NCBI RefSeq assembly: GCF_009730915.1
Contig: NC_052480.1
Span: 2,480,001-2,544,000, forward strand
Source of the DNA: Dioscorea cayenensis subsp. rotundata
Taxonomy: Eukaryota; Streptophyta; Magnoliopsida; Dioscoreales; Dioscoreaceae
Reading direction: 5' to 3'
Length of the DNA: 64,000 nt
In this document: piece by piece, positions 11,665 through 23,971 of the stretch
How positions within the stretch are numbered: the first letter of the stretch is position 1
Layout of the letters: each line of letters starts with the position of its first letter
Notes under the pieces: generated by a model
The model's input: the letters and a program-made list of their open reading frames with translations, nothing else
Database searches by the model: none
Told to the model about the DNA's origin: nothing
Translations under genes and position numbers: made by a program

Positions 11665-13055
11665 TCTGCTTTGTTAATGTTGCATATCTTTGCTTAATCA
11701 ATATTTGTTCGATATTTCTGGTTTTGCTCTCAGAGACACCTCTAAATCTCATGAAGAGCGCAATATCGAAGGTATCAGCTATACTCTTGTCTTTATCAGT
11801 GTGTATGCTTGTCTATACATGGGCCTTTGTTAACTTTACCATGTAAGCCATACGATTGCATACCCGGACTTTTTTATTTTATTTTGTTATTGTTGTTGTT
11901 GTTGTTGTGTGTGTGTGTGTGTGTGTGTGTGTGTCTCAGATGCATGGCCTGTTGATAGTTCCCGCGTTCCTCTCTTAACAAGTGCCCTGATTCTCTGTGA
12001 TTAACTGTTCTTGGATTATATGCAATTGCTCCCCTATGGAGGTGACAAACACTGAAAATTTCATGCCTTCTTTGTTTTAGTCTTTTAATCAGCAATTACT
12101 TAGTATGATACAGTAGTAATTCATTTCCTGCATTAATGCAGTGTTATCAGGGGGGACTGCTTCCAATTCTGAGTTCAGTTCTGCTTCTTTTACTCCATTG
12201 TCCAAGTTTGTTCTGAAAAGTTGGCAGTTCTTTGATTTTGTATTAAAACCATATGTGATCCTTTAACCTTTGAATATGATTCATGTCTATTTTTACAGTG
12301 TTCTTCCTTATGTGATGGCCATTGATGATATAATTTTAGCAAAATTAACAAGTCAAATGCTCAGAAGCAGTAAGGGGAGGAATTCAGTGGAGACTCTTGC
12401 CATACAGAAGAATGCAATAACCACTTTCTTTGGTATAGGGAGAGGAATCAAGAACATTCAGAGTGCTTAGAAGAGATTGTCTCACAAAGTTTTCAGAAGA
12501 ATTCACATGTTAACAAAATGGAAATTCATGTGGAGCCAGTAAACTTGCCCGAAACTATAACATCAAAGTCTCACGAATACATTGCTATATGTGATCCAGA
12601 TCCAGGTTTGTGCTCTTAAAAATCTAAACTCTTATGATGTTTTTATGTCACTAGTAGGGGTTTGACTCTTTTGACCATGTGACTTATAATTTAGGGTTTC
12701 TTCATCAAAGCTTATGCTTAGAACCCCTGCTAAAATTACTCAGAAAGAGAGTATTTCTTTGATGATACCTGTGTGTTGTAGCAATGATGCTATTCACAAG
12801 CATGTTGTCCTATTTATATACGCATGTGAATTTTTATATTGTGTTATATTTATTAGTAGCAGTTTGTTTTTTATTGATATTTGAAATTACAGACCACAAT
12901 TATTAGTCAAAATTATTTATTGTGCACTTCATAACTTAATAAGTTATTTTTTCGTTTTTGTTAACCTAGAGTCATTGTTAATTCTCATGCGCTTCGTAAG
13001 TCTTGTTTGAAGCACATAATTTGCTGCCTTCTATGTTATTAGTGAAAAGCATTTG
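11665..13055 (+). pseudogene. RAD21/SYN4-like fragment, copy B (middle exons only)
   Basis: Lying between the full-length copies, this stretch matches exons 3 to 7 and parts of introns 2 and 7. The exon 3-like piece is about 11,733-11,770 and the exon 4-like piece begins after an acceptor at 11,938. The exon 5-like piece starts at about 12,141, exon 6-like is about 12,299-12,605 and exon 7-like is about 12,695-12,770. The N-terminal kleisin exons 1-2 and everything after exon 7 are absent. The exon 6 counterpart has internal deletions that break the frame. At the site where copy A carries its extra T, this copy keeps the shorter form. It is a relic of an unequal crossover or of an older tandem copy. 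Confidence 0.85.
11889..11934. repeat. (TTG)n(TG)n compound microsatellite
   Basis: A short TTG run passes directly into about fourteen TG dinucleotides in the intron 3 relic of RAD21-like fragment B. It is likely polymorphic in length. Confidence 0.95.
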
Positions 13056-13547
13056 GGGAACCAACGTGAGAATTGAGGCTCATAAGGCGCTCATTGCACA
13101 TCACAGATGGCACTGACAGCGAAGAACCACTTTTGTCTGTATGCTCCATTTGGAAGGATGACAGCGGTATCTACTGCTGGTTTTTTGTTGACATAAATGC
13201 CCCTGGTTGAAAGCCCATTTTCTTACAAATCACCATTAATGTTATTTAAATCTTTCAGTCTTAGTTGAATTTCATTTCCATTCTTGTTTATTCACTGAAT
13301 TTGATTAAAAATGACCTTGAATCCAAATTTAAAACACAAGTAGGAGGATTTGAGGACCCATACAGAGGGTAAGTTTGTAAAATAATTAAATTTTTTTTAT
13401 TATTTCCATTTATATTAATTTTTAAATGACTCGCTTGTCTGGTTTCTCTTCCCTTGCCTTCCTTTAGAAGAAAAGGTGTGTTTATCCCACCATATCTCTT
13501 TACTTGTTTTTCGTGAAGCAGTGAAACAGTGGAGATAGGGAGCAGCC

Positions 13548-16500
13548 ATGTCTGAATCTAATGCTCTGTTTACCCGGAAGGGGCCTCTGGGCAACATTTG
13601 GATGGCTGCTTACTTTTTCAGGCAGCTTAAGAAGAAGCAGATTGCAAGCACTGATATCTCCTCATCAATTGGTACGTGTTTTCTCATGAGGATGCTCTAG
13701 ATGTTGTTGTTGTTGAGTGTGTAAACTTTAGTAATTTATGTATTCACATTTGAAAATTTGAATTTTGTTTGAGGTCTAAGGAGTTGATTGCTTGCACAGA
13801 TATATCTTCCTCTATTGTTGCTGTTGTGGAATTAGGAATTAAGTCCTTGACTTGCAAAATTGAATTTTATTTGGGGTTTTAGGACTATGTTATTTTCACT
13901 GATATATCTTCCTCTATTGGTACTTAGGTTCTCAGCTTTTGCTTGTTCATATGCTCTTTCTGCATTGTTCTTGTTGGATCTGTTTCCCCTTTCCTTTTTT
14001 GGGGAGGATGTAGGTCTGTTGTTGGTTGCCTTCATATATGAGAATTTATTTTGGAACGGCAATTTCTTTTACTGTTTCATTCCGTTGGGTGTCACTGTCA
14101 TAATTTGTTTTAGGTTTGATTTCATATATTTTAGTTATCTATGCCCTTTCACATCTGGAAGAAATGGGTTTTGTTTGAGTTTTACAGTAAGACTCCAGTT
14201 AAGTAGCTGATATTATGATGCTTGAGTTCTGTTGTTTTTGCTAATTTCATGGGTTTCAGGAACTTGTGCCTTTGGCATTTGGAGAAATAAACTTTGTTTG
14301 AGGTTTGTCAGAAGCTCATCTTATCTGATTACCTTTGATAATGACTTCTCTGTTTATTGTTCTTGCTAATTCATGGATTTTAGGAATCTATTTCTTCGAG
14401 ATTTGGAAAAAAAAAAAATATTTTGGCCAGGGTTTCCAGTGTAACAACCAGTATTGGTTCTATTTCCTGATTTTTTTCCTTTTTATAGTTAATGTTGTAT
14501 TCTGATTTGATTTCTGGTTAATGTTTCTTGCAGATAAAATTTTGCCTGATGCTGAAATTCCATATAGAATTTTGACTCTACTTCTTCTCGGAGCTGCAAA
14601 GATATATGCAAAGAAAGTAGAGCTTTTATATAAGGACTGCAATGAGGCCTTGACAAAAATCAATAAGGCTTCAATTAATGAACTGTTATTGTTGCCGGAT
14701 GAAGTGACTGGTACAAGCCAGCGTAAGGTATCTGAGAAAGGCAAGGCCAGTGTATCTTTAGAAACTACTCCACCATTGGCAGGAGCGATTTGCGAGCCAT
14801 ATCATGGTGCTTCTATTATAATTCCCGAAAGATTCGAACTTGATTCTTTTGACCTTGGGATCCCAGAAGATGGGTAATTAGATTCCATAATTGCTTGTCG
14901 TTTGCTTGTTTTTGTATATTCTATAGCAGTTAATTTTTTGAATTTTACGCTCAGGGACACATCTCATTCAGATTACAACATTGAAGGTATCGCTTGTCGT
15001 TATTCAGTATATCTGATTGTTTGTAAATAGCCTTTTGTCAACTTGACCACATAAGCCATATGATCGCATCTTTGGATTTTTTTTTTTTGTCGCAGATGCA
15101 TGGACTGCTGATAGGAGCCCATGTACCTCTCTTCATGAGGTGTCCCTGCTTTCTTGTGATTATTTGCTGGACTATATGCAATTGCTCAGTTGTCTAGTTG
15201 ATAAGCTCCCAAATTTCATTAAGTCTATTTTTTTAATCTTCTAAATTAGCAATTATTTAATGCGACACATGATATCAATTTGTTTTATGCATTAATGCAG
15301 TGCTATCACACTGAGGCTACTCATGCTGGGCTCATTTCTGGTTTAACTCTATCGGATGAGTATGTTTTGCGAAGTCGACATTTCTTTGATTATACTAAAA
15401 GCATATGCTATCCTTTAACCATGAAGATGATTTGTTTCTTGTGTACAGTGTTCTTCCGCCTTGTGTGATGGATATCAATGAAGAAATTAGCAAAATTTAT
15501 AAGCCAGATGACTCAGTTGCAGGAGGGGAGGAATTTGGAGGAGATTCTGACCATGCAGAAGATTGCAATGACCATGAAGATATGTTGGCTGGGGATATAT
15601 TAGACTCCTCCCTTTTTAATATGGAGACAGGAAATCAAGAACATTCAGACAACTTAGATGAGATTATTTCAAAAATTATTCAGAACAATTTACATGATGA
15701 TCAACCAGAAATTCATGGGAAGTCAGTGTGCTTGTTTGAAACCGAAACATCAGTATCTGAGAGAGACATTGCCCCTGAAGGACCAACAGAAGATACTCCG
15801 GTTGAAACTCAAGCTAATATCATACGTGGCAAAGATCCAGGTTGGTGATCTGAAAAGTCTAATTGAAATCTTGTGATGTTTTTACATCACTTGTAGGAGT
15901 TTGTCACTTTTGATTATTTGAATTAATAATTCAGGGTTCTTTTCATCAATGTTTACAGTTATTACTCTAGCCAATAAGGAGAGGTTTCAATTGCTTAGGA
16001 AGAAAAATTATTTCTTTGATAAGATCTCGGTGCTCTCTGACAAGTAAGTGATGATGCTATTCATGGGCATGTTTTGATATGTTTGTTGTTTATACATCGT
16101 GTTATACTTATTAATAAATAGGATTCTCTTCTTGATTGTAATTTGAAATTACAAACCATAATTATTAGTGAGAATTATTTCTGACATGGTAGAGTAACTA
16201 ATAGTCTCATGTTGGTTAACTTAGAAAATATGGATTTAATTATGTAAGTTTGGGTCTTTATACTATTAACTTAAGATTTTGTAGTATGGCATCAGAGCTT
16301 GTTCTGTTTGGCTTGTTTGTACCTAACATCACACAATTCAGAACTCTTTATATTTCATTTCTGAAAGTTTGAGTCATTGTTATTTCTCACCGCATTTCGT
16401 AAGTTGTTCAAAGAATATAATTTGGTAGATTCCTTAGTGAAAAATCCTTGTATAAAAAGACCAAAACAACAGCTCTCTTGACATACTCAATGTGCTAAGT

Positions 16501-18491
16501 TTAGATTGCTTTGGTATCAGTGCTATCATTAAGTTATATGAGGTGCTTTGTGTTTTGTTTTTGGATGATGAGGAGATACATGCCCGTTATATTCACATGA
16601 AATGATTTCATTAATGAGTCTAAGAAAGTTCTTGCATACAAACCTTCAGTGACAGTGAGCAGGAGATGAGATACTGCTACTTATTTTTGCAAAGATTCTT
16701 ACTTAATCACAACCTTCCATTGTGTTTTCTTGATAGCAATAGGAATCAGAGTTGATGTTGGTCTACATTTTTGTAAAGGAAATTGTGATTAAGTAAGAGA
16801 TTGCGTATTAGAGTAGGCCTACATTTTTGTGTTGTATTATGCATCTGTATACAAGGTTTGATTTGGAACTCATTTTGTTATTACTTGTACATGTCAAAGT
16901 TCTCAGTTTGGGATGAGCAATTTAAGACGCAATCGGAAAATAATATCTTATGCACGTCTAGATGTTTGGAAGGCATGCAGATCTGCTAATGTGAAGCAAG
17001 GTTTTCTGCAACCATTGTTAACTGGTAAGTTCAAAGGGTTGGGCTTTCATGCAGTATGTCCATATTTATGTTGCTCATTGGCCAATCTCCTTACAGGCAT
17101 GTCTCCAGAACTCAAAGCTCTTTATAAGGACAAATTAACCAATCCATTTTCATTGAAGAGATCTTCAGAATTTGTGAATGAACAAGCTAAACAATCGCAG
17201 CATGGCACTGAAACAATTGATTTACAAGATGTTGATGGATTGATTGATTTGAAAGATATTACTGAACCTGTTGATACGTTGAATCTTGCTGGACATGTTG
17301 ATCAGTTTAATGTTGCTGAACCTGTTGATACAATGAATCTTGCTGGACCTGTCGATGAGATTAATGTTGCTGAACCTGTTGATCTGCAAAATGTTTCTGA
17401 ACCTGTCAATCTGCAAAATGTTGTTGAACCTGTCAATATGCAAATCGACACCCATGATAATCCCTTGGAGAACATTCTGACCCAAGAACAAAGTCACATG
17501 GATATCCTGACGGCAGAAACTCCTTCCACTTCAACAGATATGGAATTATATGACATGGAAGCGACAAGCACTGAGTCATCATCTTCAGATTTTGAGCTGG
17601 ATGCAATGGATGGGGTAATTATGGGCTTATCTTTCTTTCATCTCGAACATCTTATTGTTCTTTATACTCTTAACAGTATCACTGTAACTCATGGTTTGCT
17701 ATTTGTGGACAGGATCAGGACTCTGATGGAGGGTATAGCAATCAACAAGAAGGTGCCATCTAAACAGTAGCTATAAACATACTACTTTGCTTCTAATTTA
17801 GTAAATATTAATTGATTAACTTTGAATGCCAATATCTCAAGTAGTCTTGTGTGTTTGCAGAGGATAATGATGATGGCTTGTCAGACAAAACAAAGTGAGT
17901 TAAAACTTACCAACTGTTCAATACAGTCTCTTTTATGCTCATATGTTCTAATTTTCCATTTGTTTAATTGTTGCATGATATACTTAACATCAACTCACTA
18001 TGGTATCGATACATATACAAAACTGTCATATTGAAAGCATGGGACTCACTGGACATCACATGACATTTTAAAACAAACTGTATCTTAGAATTCTCGCTCA
18101 CCAGCCACTTGACTGAAACTTCACTTTTAACTATCACTGTGTTTATTTTTTTTTAGAGAAGTGGCACATTTACTTCATAAAAAATTGGCAAGCAATGGAG
18201 AAGGGCAAGAGAAGAAAACTCTCAATTTGTCATCTGTTCTTCGAGATGGCACTAGAGCCATGTCTGCCAAGTTTTTCTATGAAACTCTAGTATGTTTTCT
18301 CAGCCACAAATTTTTCACTATCAGATTGTAATTACTAATTAATTAGTCAGTAATCTTTTGGAAATTCTATCTTTTTCAATTTACAGGCATTGAAGAGCTT
18401 GGGATGCATCGATACCACACAAGAGTCTCCTTACGGTGATATCGTTGTATCAGCAACTCCACAACTTGAAAAAATAATGGACAGATGTTAA
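13548..18491 (+). CDS. RAD21/SYN4-like cohesin kleisin subunit, copy C (intact)
   Basis: Thirteen exons join in frame to 678 aa: 13548-13671, 14534-14873, 14955-14986, 15096-15139, 15301-15359, 15449-15840, 15935-16043, 16918-17024, 17097-17614, 17713-17752, 17861-17894, 18157-18289 and 18387-18491. The predicted role is the alpha-kleisin of nuclear cohesin, bridging SMC3 (N-terminal domain) and SMC1 (C-terminal winged helix). N-terminal KGPLGNIWMAA, LLLLGAAKIYAKKVELLY and EPYHGASIIIPERFELDSF are typical of plant SYN4-type proteins. The C-terminal EVAHLLHKKL and FYETLALKSLGCIDTTQESP fit the Rad21/Rec8 domain. The middle is acidic and holds eight 9-residue repeats. Oddly the usual MFYS start is MSES, apparently from compensating indels. 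Separase sites cannot be assigned by eye. It converges with the aspartyl aminopeptidase gene. Confidence 0.88.
16185..16330 (+). mobile_element. Possible small retroelement relic in RAD21-like intron 7
   Basis: The stretch CTAATAGTCTCATGTTGGTTA ... GTATGGCATCAGAGCTTG in copy C resembles a phrase (a TAGTCTCACATCGGTT-like beginning and a GGTATCAGAGC-like end) that recurs in plant genomes next to LTR primer-binding sites. I did not find it at the matching place in copy A, consistent with insertion after the duplication. The assignment is tentative. Confidence 0.3.
17219..17434 (+). repeat. Coding minisatellite, eight 27-bp units
   Basis: Inside exon 9 of RAD21-like copy C. Eight in-frame units of nine codons have the consensus D-x-x-N-V-A-E-P-V; a ninth begins at 17435 (NMQ). 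Copy A has only about three recognisable units at the same place (DLQDVTEPI and its neighbours), so the array grew in copy C. The period of exactly nine codons keeps the frame open. Confidence 0.92.
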
Positions 18492-18923
18492 TGTAGGCGA
18501 AGATGTTTTGAATGCTAGGAATTTCAGTAGGAGATAAACAACATTGTTGCTAAAAGATGCTTACCTTGAAGTTAATGTTTGTCTAGTTTTTAGACTTTCA
18601 GTTGTAATCGACATTATGTCAATTAAACAGTGAACTTTAACCTTTTAATTCTCTTTCCTGTTTTTCCAAACCCTTTTTTTTTTTAATGTTGGTGGTGAAT
18701 CTTTGTGGGACATTTGTTAACTTTTTATTGATCAGTGAAAATATTATTTTCATTTTAATTTTTTTATGCATGTTACTAAATTTGTAAAAGATCAATAAAA
18801 TATATGTACTTTAAACACTACCATACACACAGTTTAAAAATTTTGGAAGAGATTGATTGTAAACATTACTCAATGTTCGGAAATGGTATATTTATGTGTT
18901 TTGGTATCGTTGAGTACTATAAA

Positions 18924-19031
18924 TTTTCGCATTAAGTTATGTGCATTCATCAAAATATCTTTAAATTCTGATAGGAATGCCTAATATCATCTACTTCACA
19001 CATTTCTCTTTCTATGCATCTATAATTCAGG
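18924..19031 (-). pseudogene. Copy of aspartyl aminopeptidase last-exon segment (unit 1)
   Basis: On the plus strand TTTTCGCATTAAGTTATGTG and GAATGCCTAATATCATCTAC match the coding exon at 20167-20275 with scattered substitutions. They cover the region that encodes about the LSMHSIREVCAVDDIRHSYEHFKAYFNEFTQLDA stretch in that gene, read on the minus strand. Frame and splice signals are not kept. Confidence 0.8.
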
Positions 19032-19436
19032 ATAAAGCATAATAATAGATGAAAATTTTAAATTAACATCTCATTTTGACCCAAATGAAATTAACTCAAA
19101 ATATTCCAGAGTTTTCTTTGCAATATGATAATCTTATAAATATGTAACTTTTATGAAAATATTTTCTTTTTATTAAAAATATGTTTTTAATAATTTAAAA
19201 ATATAAAAGCTTATGCTCATTTTTTTTACTAGTTGGTAAAAATATACATTTTATTTTGCTAATATTCTTATACCTAAGCTATTACATTTGTGGAAGATGA
19301 TCACAAACATTCATTTAAAACATTATTGGACACAAGTGTAAAAATCTAAAAAAAGATTATAACCAATTTTCAAATAAAAAGATTTAAATAACATTTAAAA
19401 ATTGTGTATGTGTTTATTATATTGTTGAATACTATA

Positions 19437-19515
19437 AATTTTTGCATCAAGTTATATAAATTTATTAAAATATCTATTGAAATGTTCATAATAATGCCTA
19501 TAATCATCTACCATC
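19437..19515 (-). pseudogene. Copy of aspartyl aminopeptidase last-exon segment (unit 2)
   Basis: TTTTTGCATCAAGTTATATA and AATGCCTATAATCATCTACC match the same exon segment (20167-20240 region), about 513 bases from the unit 1 copy. This copy is shorter and more eroded. Together with unit 1 it shows repeated tandem duplication of the gene's 3' end. Confidence 0.7.
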
Positions 19516-20093
19516 CAGGCTTGTCTTATAATATGCAAGATAAAATAAGGTTTTATGAATAATTTTTTAATGTGTTAATGAATTAACATCTCCATGAGAA
19601 TTTCCATTTTTACTATATATTCTTTCCTAAATATTTTTTTATAAAAAATTTATTTTTAAAAATTAAAAAAATATATATATAAAAACCTATTCTCATTGTT
19701 TTTATTTTTTTTACTTGTTGGGGAAAAATACATTTTTATTCTACTGATATTTGTAAAGTGTAAGCAACTAAATTTGTAAAATAAAATCAAATACATCCAC
19801 TTAAAACATTACAGACACAATGACTTTCAAAATCTAAAAAGCAAAAAAATATTATACAAAATATTTAATTAAAAATATGTAAATAATATTGAAAATTGTG
19901 AATTTGTGTTTCTTGTATAGTTGAATGATATAAATTTTTAAATGCAAAAGAAAGAAAGGCATAAATGATGCTTGCTTAGGATCATTTATCAAATAACACC
20001 CTCTAGAAATCATGTCAGATATTTCACCCAATCTTATTATAAATTTATAATATCTTGCTAAGTTACAAAAAGTCCCTTCAAATGATGAATTAT

Positions 20094-23000
20094 TTAAGAC
20101 AAAGACAAATCCATTCCAGTGATGTGATAAGCAAATTCAAAAGAACTTAATAATCTACGCTGATTTTTCGCATCAAGTTGTGTGAATTCATTGAAATACG
20201 CCTTAAAATGCTCGTATGAATGCCTAATATCATCTACTGCACACACTTCTCTTATGCTATGCATCGATAATTGCGGGGCGCCTACATCCACAGTCCTGAC
20301 ACCGACACCGCTCGCAAGTATAGGGCCAATAGTTGAGCCGCAAGCCATATCATTGCGGACAACAAAATCCTGCAAAAACAAAAACATTAACAGCCAGGGC
20401 ATTTAGTGCAATAAACAAAATTGATCGATCAGTTAGTTTATCAGAAACAATGTTGGATTAACAAGAAAATTGCATAAAAATTCAGCAGCAAACATCAGTA
20501 ATAGCTAATTCGAGCTGACCTGAATGGGTAAATTATGCTTGTCTGCAATCTCACGGAAAATAAATGAGGTTATAGCATTTGTGGCATAACGTTGATTGGC
20601 GTTGTGCTTAATAACAAGACCACCATGCATCTTAGGTTGGTGATTTTCCTCATGCTTGTCCTGGAAAGATATGCATGTTATATAATCAAAGATGCACTTG
20701 GTATTCAACTCGAATTAACAAATGAATGGCAAAACATCGGGTGGTGGAATATCAATCTGAGAATGAATTATTGGATTTTATGGCCAGCCAAATGCAATGC
20801 AAAGCAAGAATGTTGGTGGCACATAATACATATTGTCATTCAAATGATGAAAGAAGAAGATTTGAATGTACCATATAATTTGGATGCAAAGCATGTGCCA
20901 TGTCAGCAGATACGACGAAGCTCCTCTGTATTGCTTTGGCAAGTAACTGAAATATATGGATCAGCTGTGAGCAATTTACCAATAAAGCCGAACCAAATGT
21001 TAAGATAATCTTGAATATTATATTAATATAAAAGAAAATTAAATAACTAGAGTATCAAAAAAGTTATTATTACTACATTGCCTAAGGTTAAATAAGGAAC
21101 AGATGTATACCATTGAATCAGAACTGAAACACTGTGTGATTCTTGATAGAGCATCAAACATAGCAGGAGAAGCAGCGCCCTGAGCTGAATTAGATCCAAC
21201 CTCCTCGTGATCGAATAAAGCTACCATCCTCACACCAGATTCTTGATCAAGTGAACCATGAGCAGATGTTGCATCTATCAATGCCTGAAAATGAGTGAGA
21301 ATAATACAAAGGTTGTTCATTAGATGAAGTTTTGAAGCTTGCAGAAGTCTGAAAATAATAGATAAATTTAATGAAATTAAAACATTCCGATGGAGATGAG
21401 AAGGTTCAACAATCTTTAAATAGCAAAAGAATTCATACTGCAAGAAAATGATGACCTTTAGAGAGCAAAACGACATGCAAAGATTGTCAAGTCTGCCAGA
21501 GAAGATAAACTCCTTCAAAGCACCACCAATAATACTTGGCTGTGTGTCACATAGTTGCAGCTCAAAATCACATATTTCATCTGGTTCACACCCAGCCTGA
21601 TCGGCAATAAGCTATAACAAATTTTCACAGGAAACAGAACATGTTACAACATTCATAGGTTGTTGACAATTTGAAGTTAAAAATATAGTACTATTAGAAA
21701 AAAAAAAATTTAGGGTATTCCAAACAAAGCATACTCATCATGGAACTTCTATACCTTTAGCAAAAGAAGGTGATGCTTATTGCTGCTGAGATTTGTTTTC
21801 TCGGTAGAATCACTCTGGTCAACAATAATATTTTCTCCAACTAGTTTCTGAAGCTCATTCTGCAAACATGTTCACAGAAATAAATTAGGACTTAAACCTT
21901 TAGATGTGATGTTTGGCCACTAGCACCACATAGACAAATAATTATTACCAAAAAAATAAAAGTGACAAACATCTGCTTTAATTTTTTCATAATTAATTCA
22001 CTCTTATTTATGTCCCTCAAACATCCAATAGCAATCTCATATTTTAGAATCTTGAGAAATCAAAATTTTCCAAACTTCATTAAACTAATGCAGATAATTG
22101 AAAGTTTCAGCTTAGGAATCTGGTAGGACAGTACACATTAAGCAAATGCACTGCATCATAACATGCTGGGCAATCTCATTAAATACCTTCTCTTTAGTTT
22201 TACAGTACAGTTAACCACGTAAAATATAGCTTTATAATGATGAGTTGTTTGATATGGATTCAGTCGCTACCATTGGAAAATGGAAATGTTGCACTTGGTA
22301 AATTACATAAACTGAAACTAAAATCCCATATCTATAAATCGTATGTAACTTCGCATGGCCTACAAGAAAAATATTAGGTCCACATCACCTTGATTGAAGT
22401 TGCCAGCACAGGGACAAGATTACTCTGTGTATTAAACTTGAAGCCTTCCATAACACTCCTGCCAGCAAACAAAAAGGAAAAAAGATAGGTTACAGCGGTT
22501 ACAGCTATGTGAAATTTGAGAACTAATGACAAAACCAACACCCTACACAATGCATATCCTTTGATATGTAGAAAAACAGCGTCAAACTAAATATTATCAT
22601 GCACATACTACATTATTAATGGTCTGAAATAAACATGAAAGCCACCAAATCTCAACCTACATATTAGCAAGAATTAAAAACACCATAAGTCTGAAATGCA
22701 AGCATTTGCATTGCATACACTTCCAAAGCCACTAAATCAATCAGTAATTTTAATCAAATACTGCTAAGAAGGATAATTTCACTCATTCACAAAACCAAAA
22801 ACAACTATTATAAGTGTAAAATCAGGATTTTTACATACTAACAACTCAACCTACTGCACATGCCCTCTCATCCAACAAATAACAAACTAAAACTAAAGAG
22901 AAAGCAAAGCAAGGGGAAGCTGTCTAACCTATCCATGTGGATAGCCAAAGTAGGTATCCGCATAATGGGCTCTTGGATTCGAACAAGCTTGTGAGTATAC

Positions 23001-23665
23001 ACATCTGAGCCATCCTTCTTCAGCTTAATCAAAATCCTTCCAGCCACAGTCAAATCGCGATCAAACCAGGTGTGCCACAATCCACCACCATATGTCTGCA
23101 CGCCCACCTCCAGAAACTCCCCTTTCACCACCTGAGCATCACCACAGTCTCATCCCTATAAATCATCAAAGATTCAAACTTCACAATAACTTAAGCGCCA
23201 AATTAATCTATTTACCTTGGAGATAGGCTTGATCTTGAGGCAGGGGCTGTCAGTGTGTGCCCCGACGATGTGGAATCCATTCCCAGCAACAAATCTAAGC
23301 TCTCAACACTAAAAATGTCACTTTTCCCCAAAAAAAAAATTCTTATAAAAATGAAGAAAAACAAAACAAGGATCAACCTTTGACCAATGGCGAAGGCGAT
23401 GATAGTGGAATGATTGCGAGTGAAGAAGTACTTGCCGCCAGGCTTCAGAACCCAGTCTTCCCTCTCCGAGATGTGCTCGTACCCCGCTTCCTTGAGGCGT
23501 AGCTTCGCCTCCGCTGTGAGAAACGAAGATCAGCGAATAGGCAGAGGAAGAGCAAGGAGTGATGGATCGAAGGCAGGGATTACCAACTGCGTGGAAGGCA
23601 GTAGGGGAGGCGTTGAGGAAGTCAACGAAATCGCCGGCAATGGAGTCCACGCCCACCTTCGCCAT
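20094..23665 (-). CDS. DAP: Aspartyl aminopeptidase, M18 family, 11 exons
   Basis: It removes N-terminal Asp/Glu from peptides in the cytosol; the enzyme is a large homo-oligomeric di-zinc peptidase. Exons on the minus strand, 5' to 3', are 23584-23665, 23385-23513, 23216-23301, 22929-23131, 22389-22458, 21755-21859, 21456-21611, 21111-21284, 20872-20946, 20520-20660 and 20094-20369. They total 498 aa with phases that all agree. Family motifs are present: FLNASPTAFHAV at the N-terminus, GAHTDSP (zinc His and Asp), VGVQTYGGGLWHTWFDRDL, LFDHEEVGSNSAQG (catalytic Glu pair) and MHGGLVIKHNANQRY. SADMAHALHPN and GSTIGPILAS are also there. The C-terminus after the conserved LDAK is an unfamiliar 23-residue tail ending at a TAA at 20094-20096, longer than remembered homologues. 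Exon 3 needs the first of two adjacent AGs to keep frame. It looks functional. Confidence 0.93.
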
Positions 23666-23971
23666 TGCTGCCCGATTGGGAGTTCGATTGAGGATTATAT
23701 AATATATATATATATATATATTCAAATAAAGATTGAAAAGGTGGGATCTTATTATTAAGTTAATATTGAAAATTAAGATTGTGGGATGTTATATATATAT
23801 ATATTCTTGAATTTTTTTAAAAAAATTATTAAGTTAATATTTTTTTATTTATTATGTTTTTCATATATAAAGCTTATTTTTTCCCTTGTATATGGCGCCA
23901 AAATTTTGTGATGGTTATTAAATTAATATTTTTTATGTCGATTTTAAAAATTAAGATTGTTTTATTTATTA

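Larger units (their letters stand above)
18768..19935. repeat. Eroded tandem array of about 0.5-kb units next to aspartyl aminopeptidase
   Basis: Three related units start near 18,768, 19,259 and 19,745. Each opens with a TTACTAAATTTGTAAAAGAT-like phrase, and each has a TTGAATACTATAAATTTT-like phrase (18,910, 19,424, 19,919) about 150-175 bases further on. In the first two units that phrase is followed by a copy of the terminal coding exon of the neighbouring aminopeptidase gene. In the third the real exon lies about 225 bases further on. The units are strongly diverged and AT-rich. Confidence 0.7.

Noticed and set aside
11604-11846. ORF of 80 aa between RAD21-like copies
   Set aside because: Spans the 3' end of copy A and intron/exon 3 relics of fragment B; composition is intron-like.
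17222-17497. Minus-strand ORF of 91 aa with repeated NRFSNI units
   Set aside because: Mirror of the 27-bp coding minisatellite in RAD21-like copy C; repeats stay open in more than one frame.
20592-21008. Plus-strand ORF of 138 aa
   Set aside because: It runs opposite aspartyl aminopeptidase exons 9-10 and the intron between them; no recognisable product.
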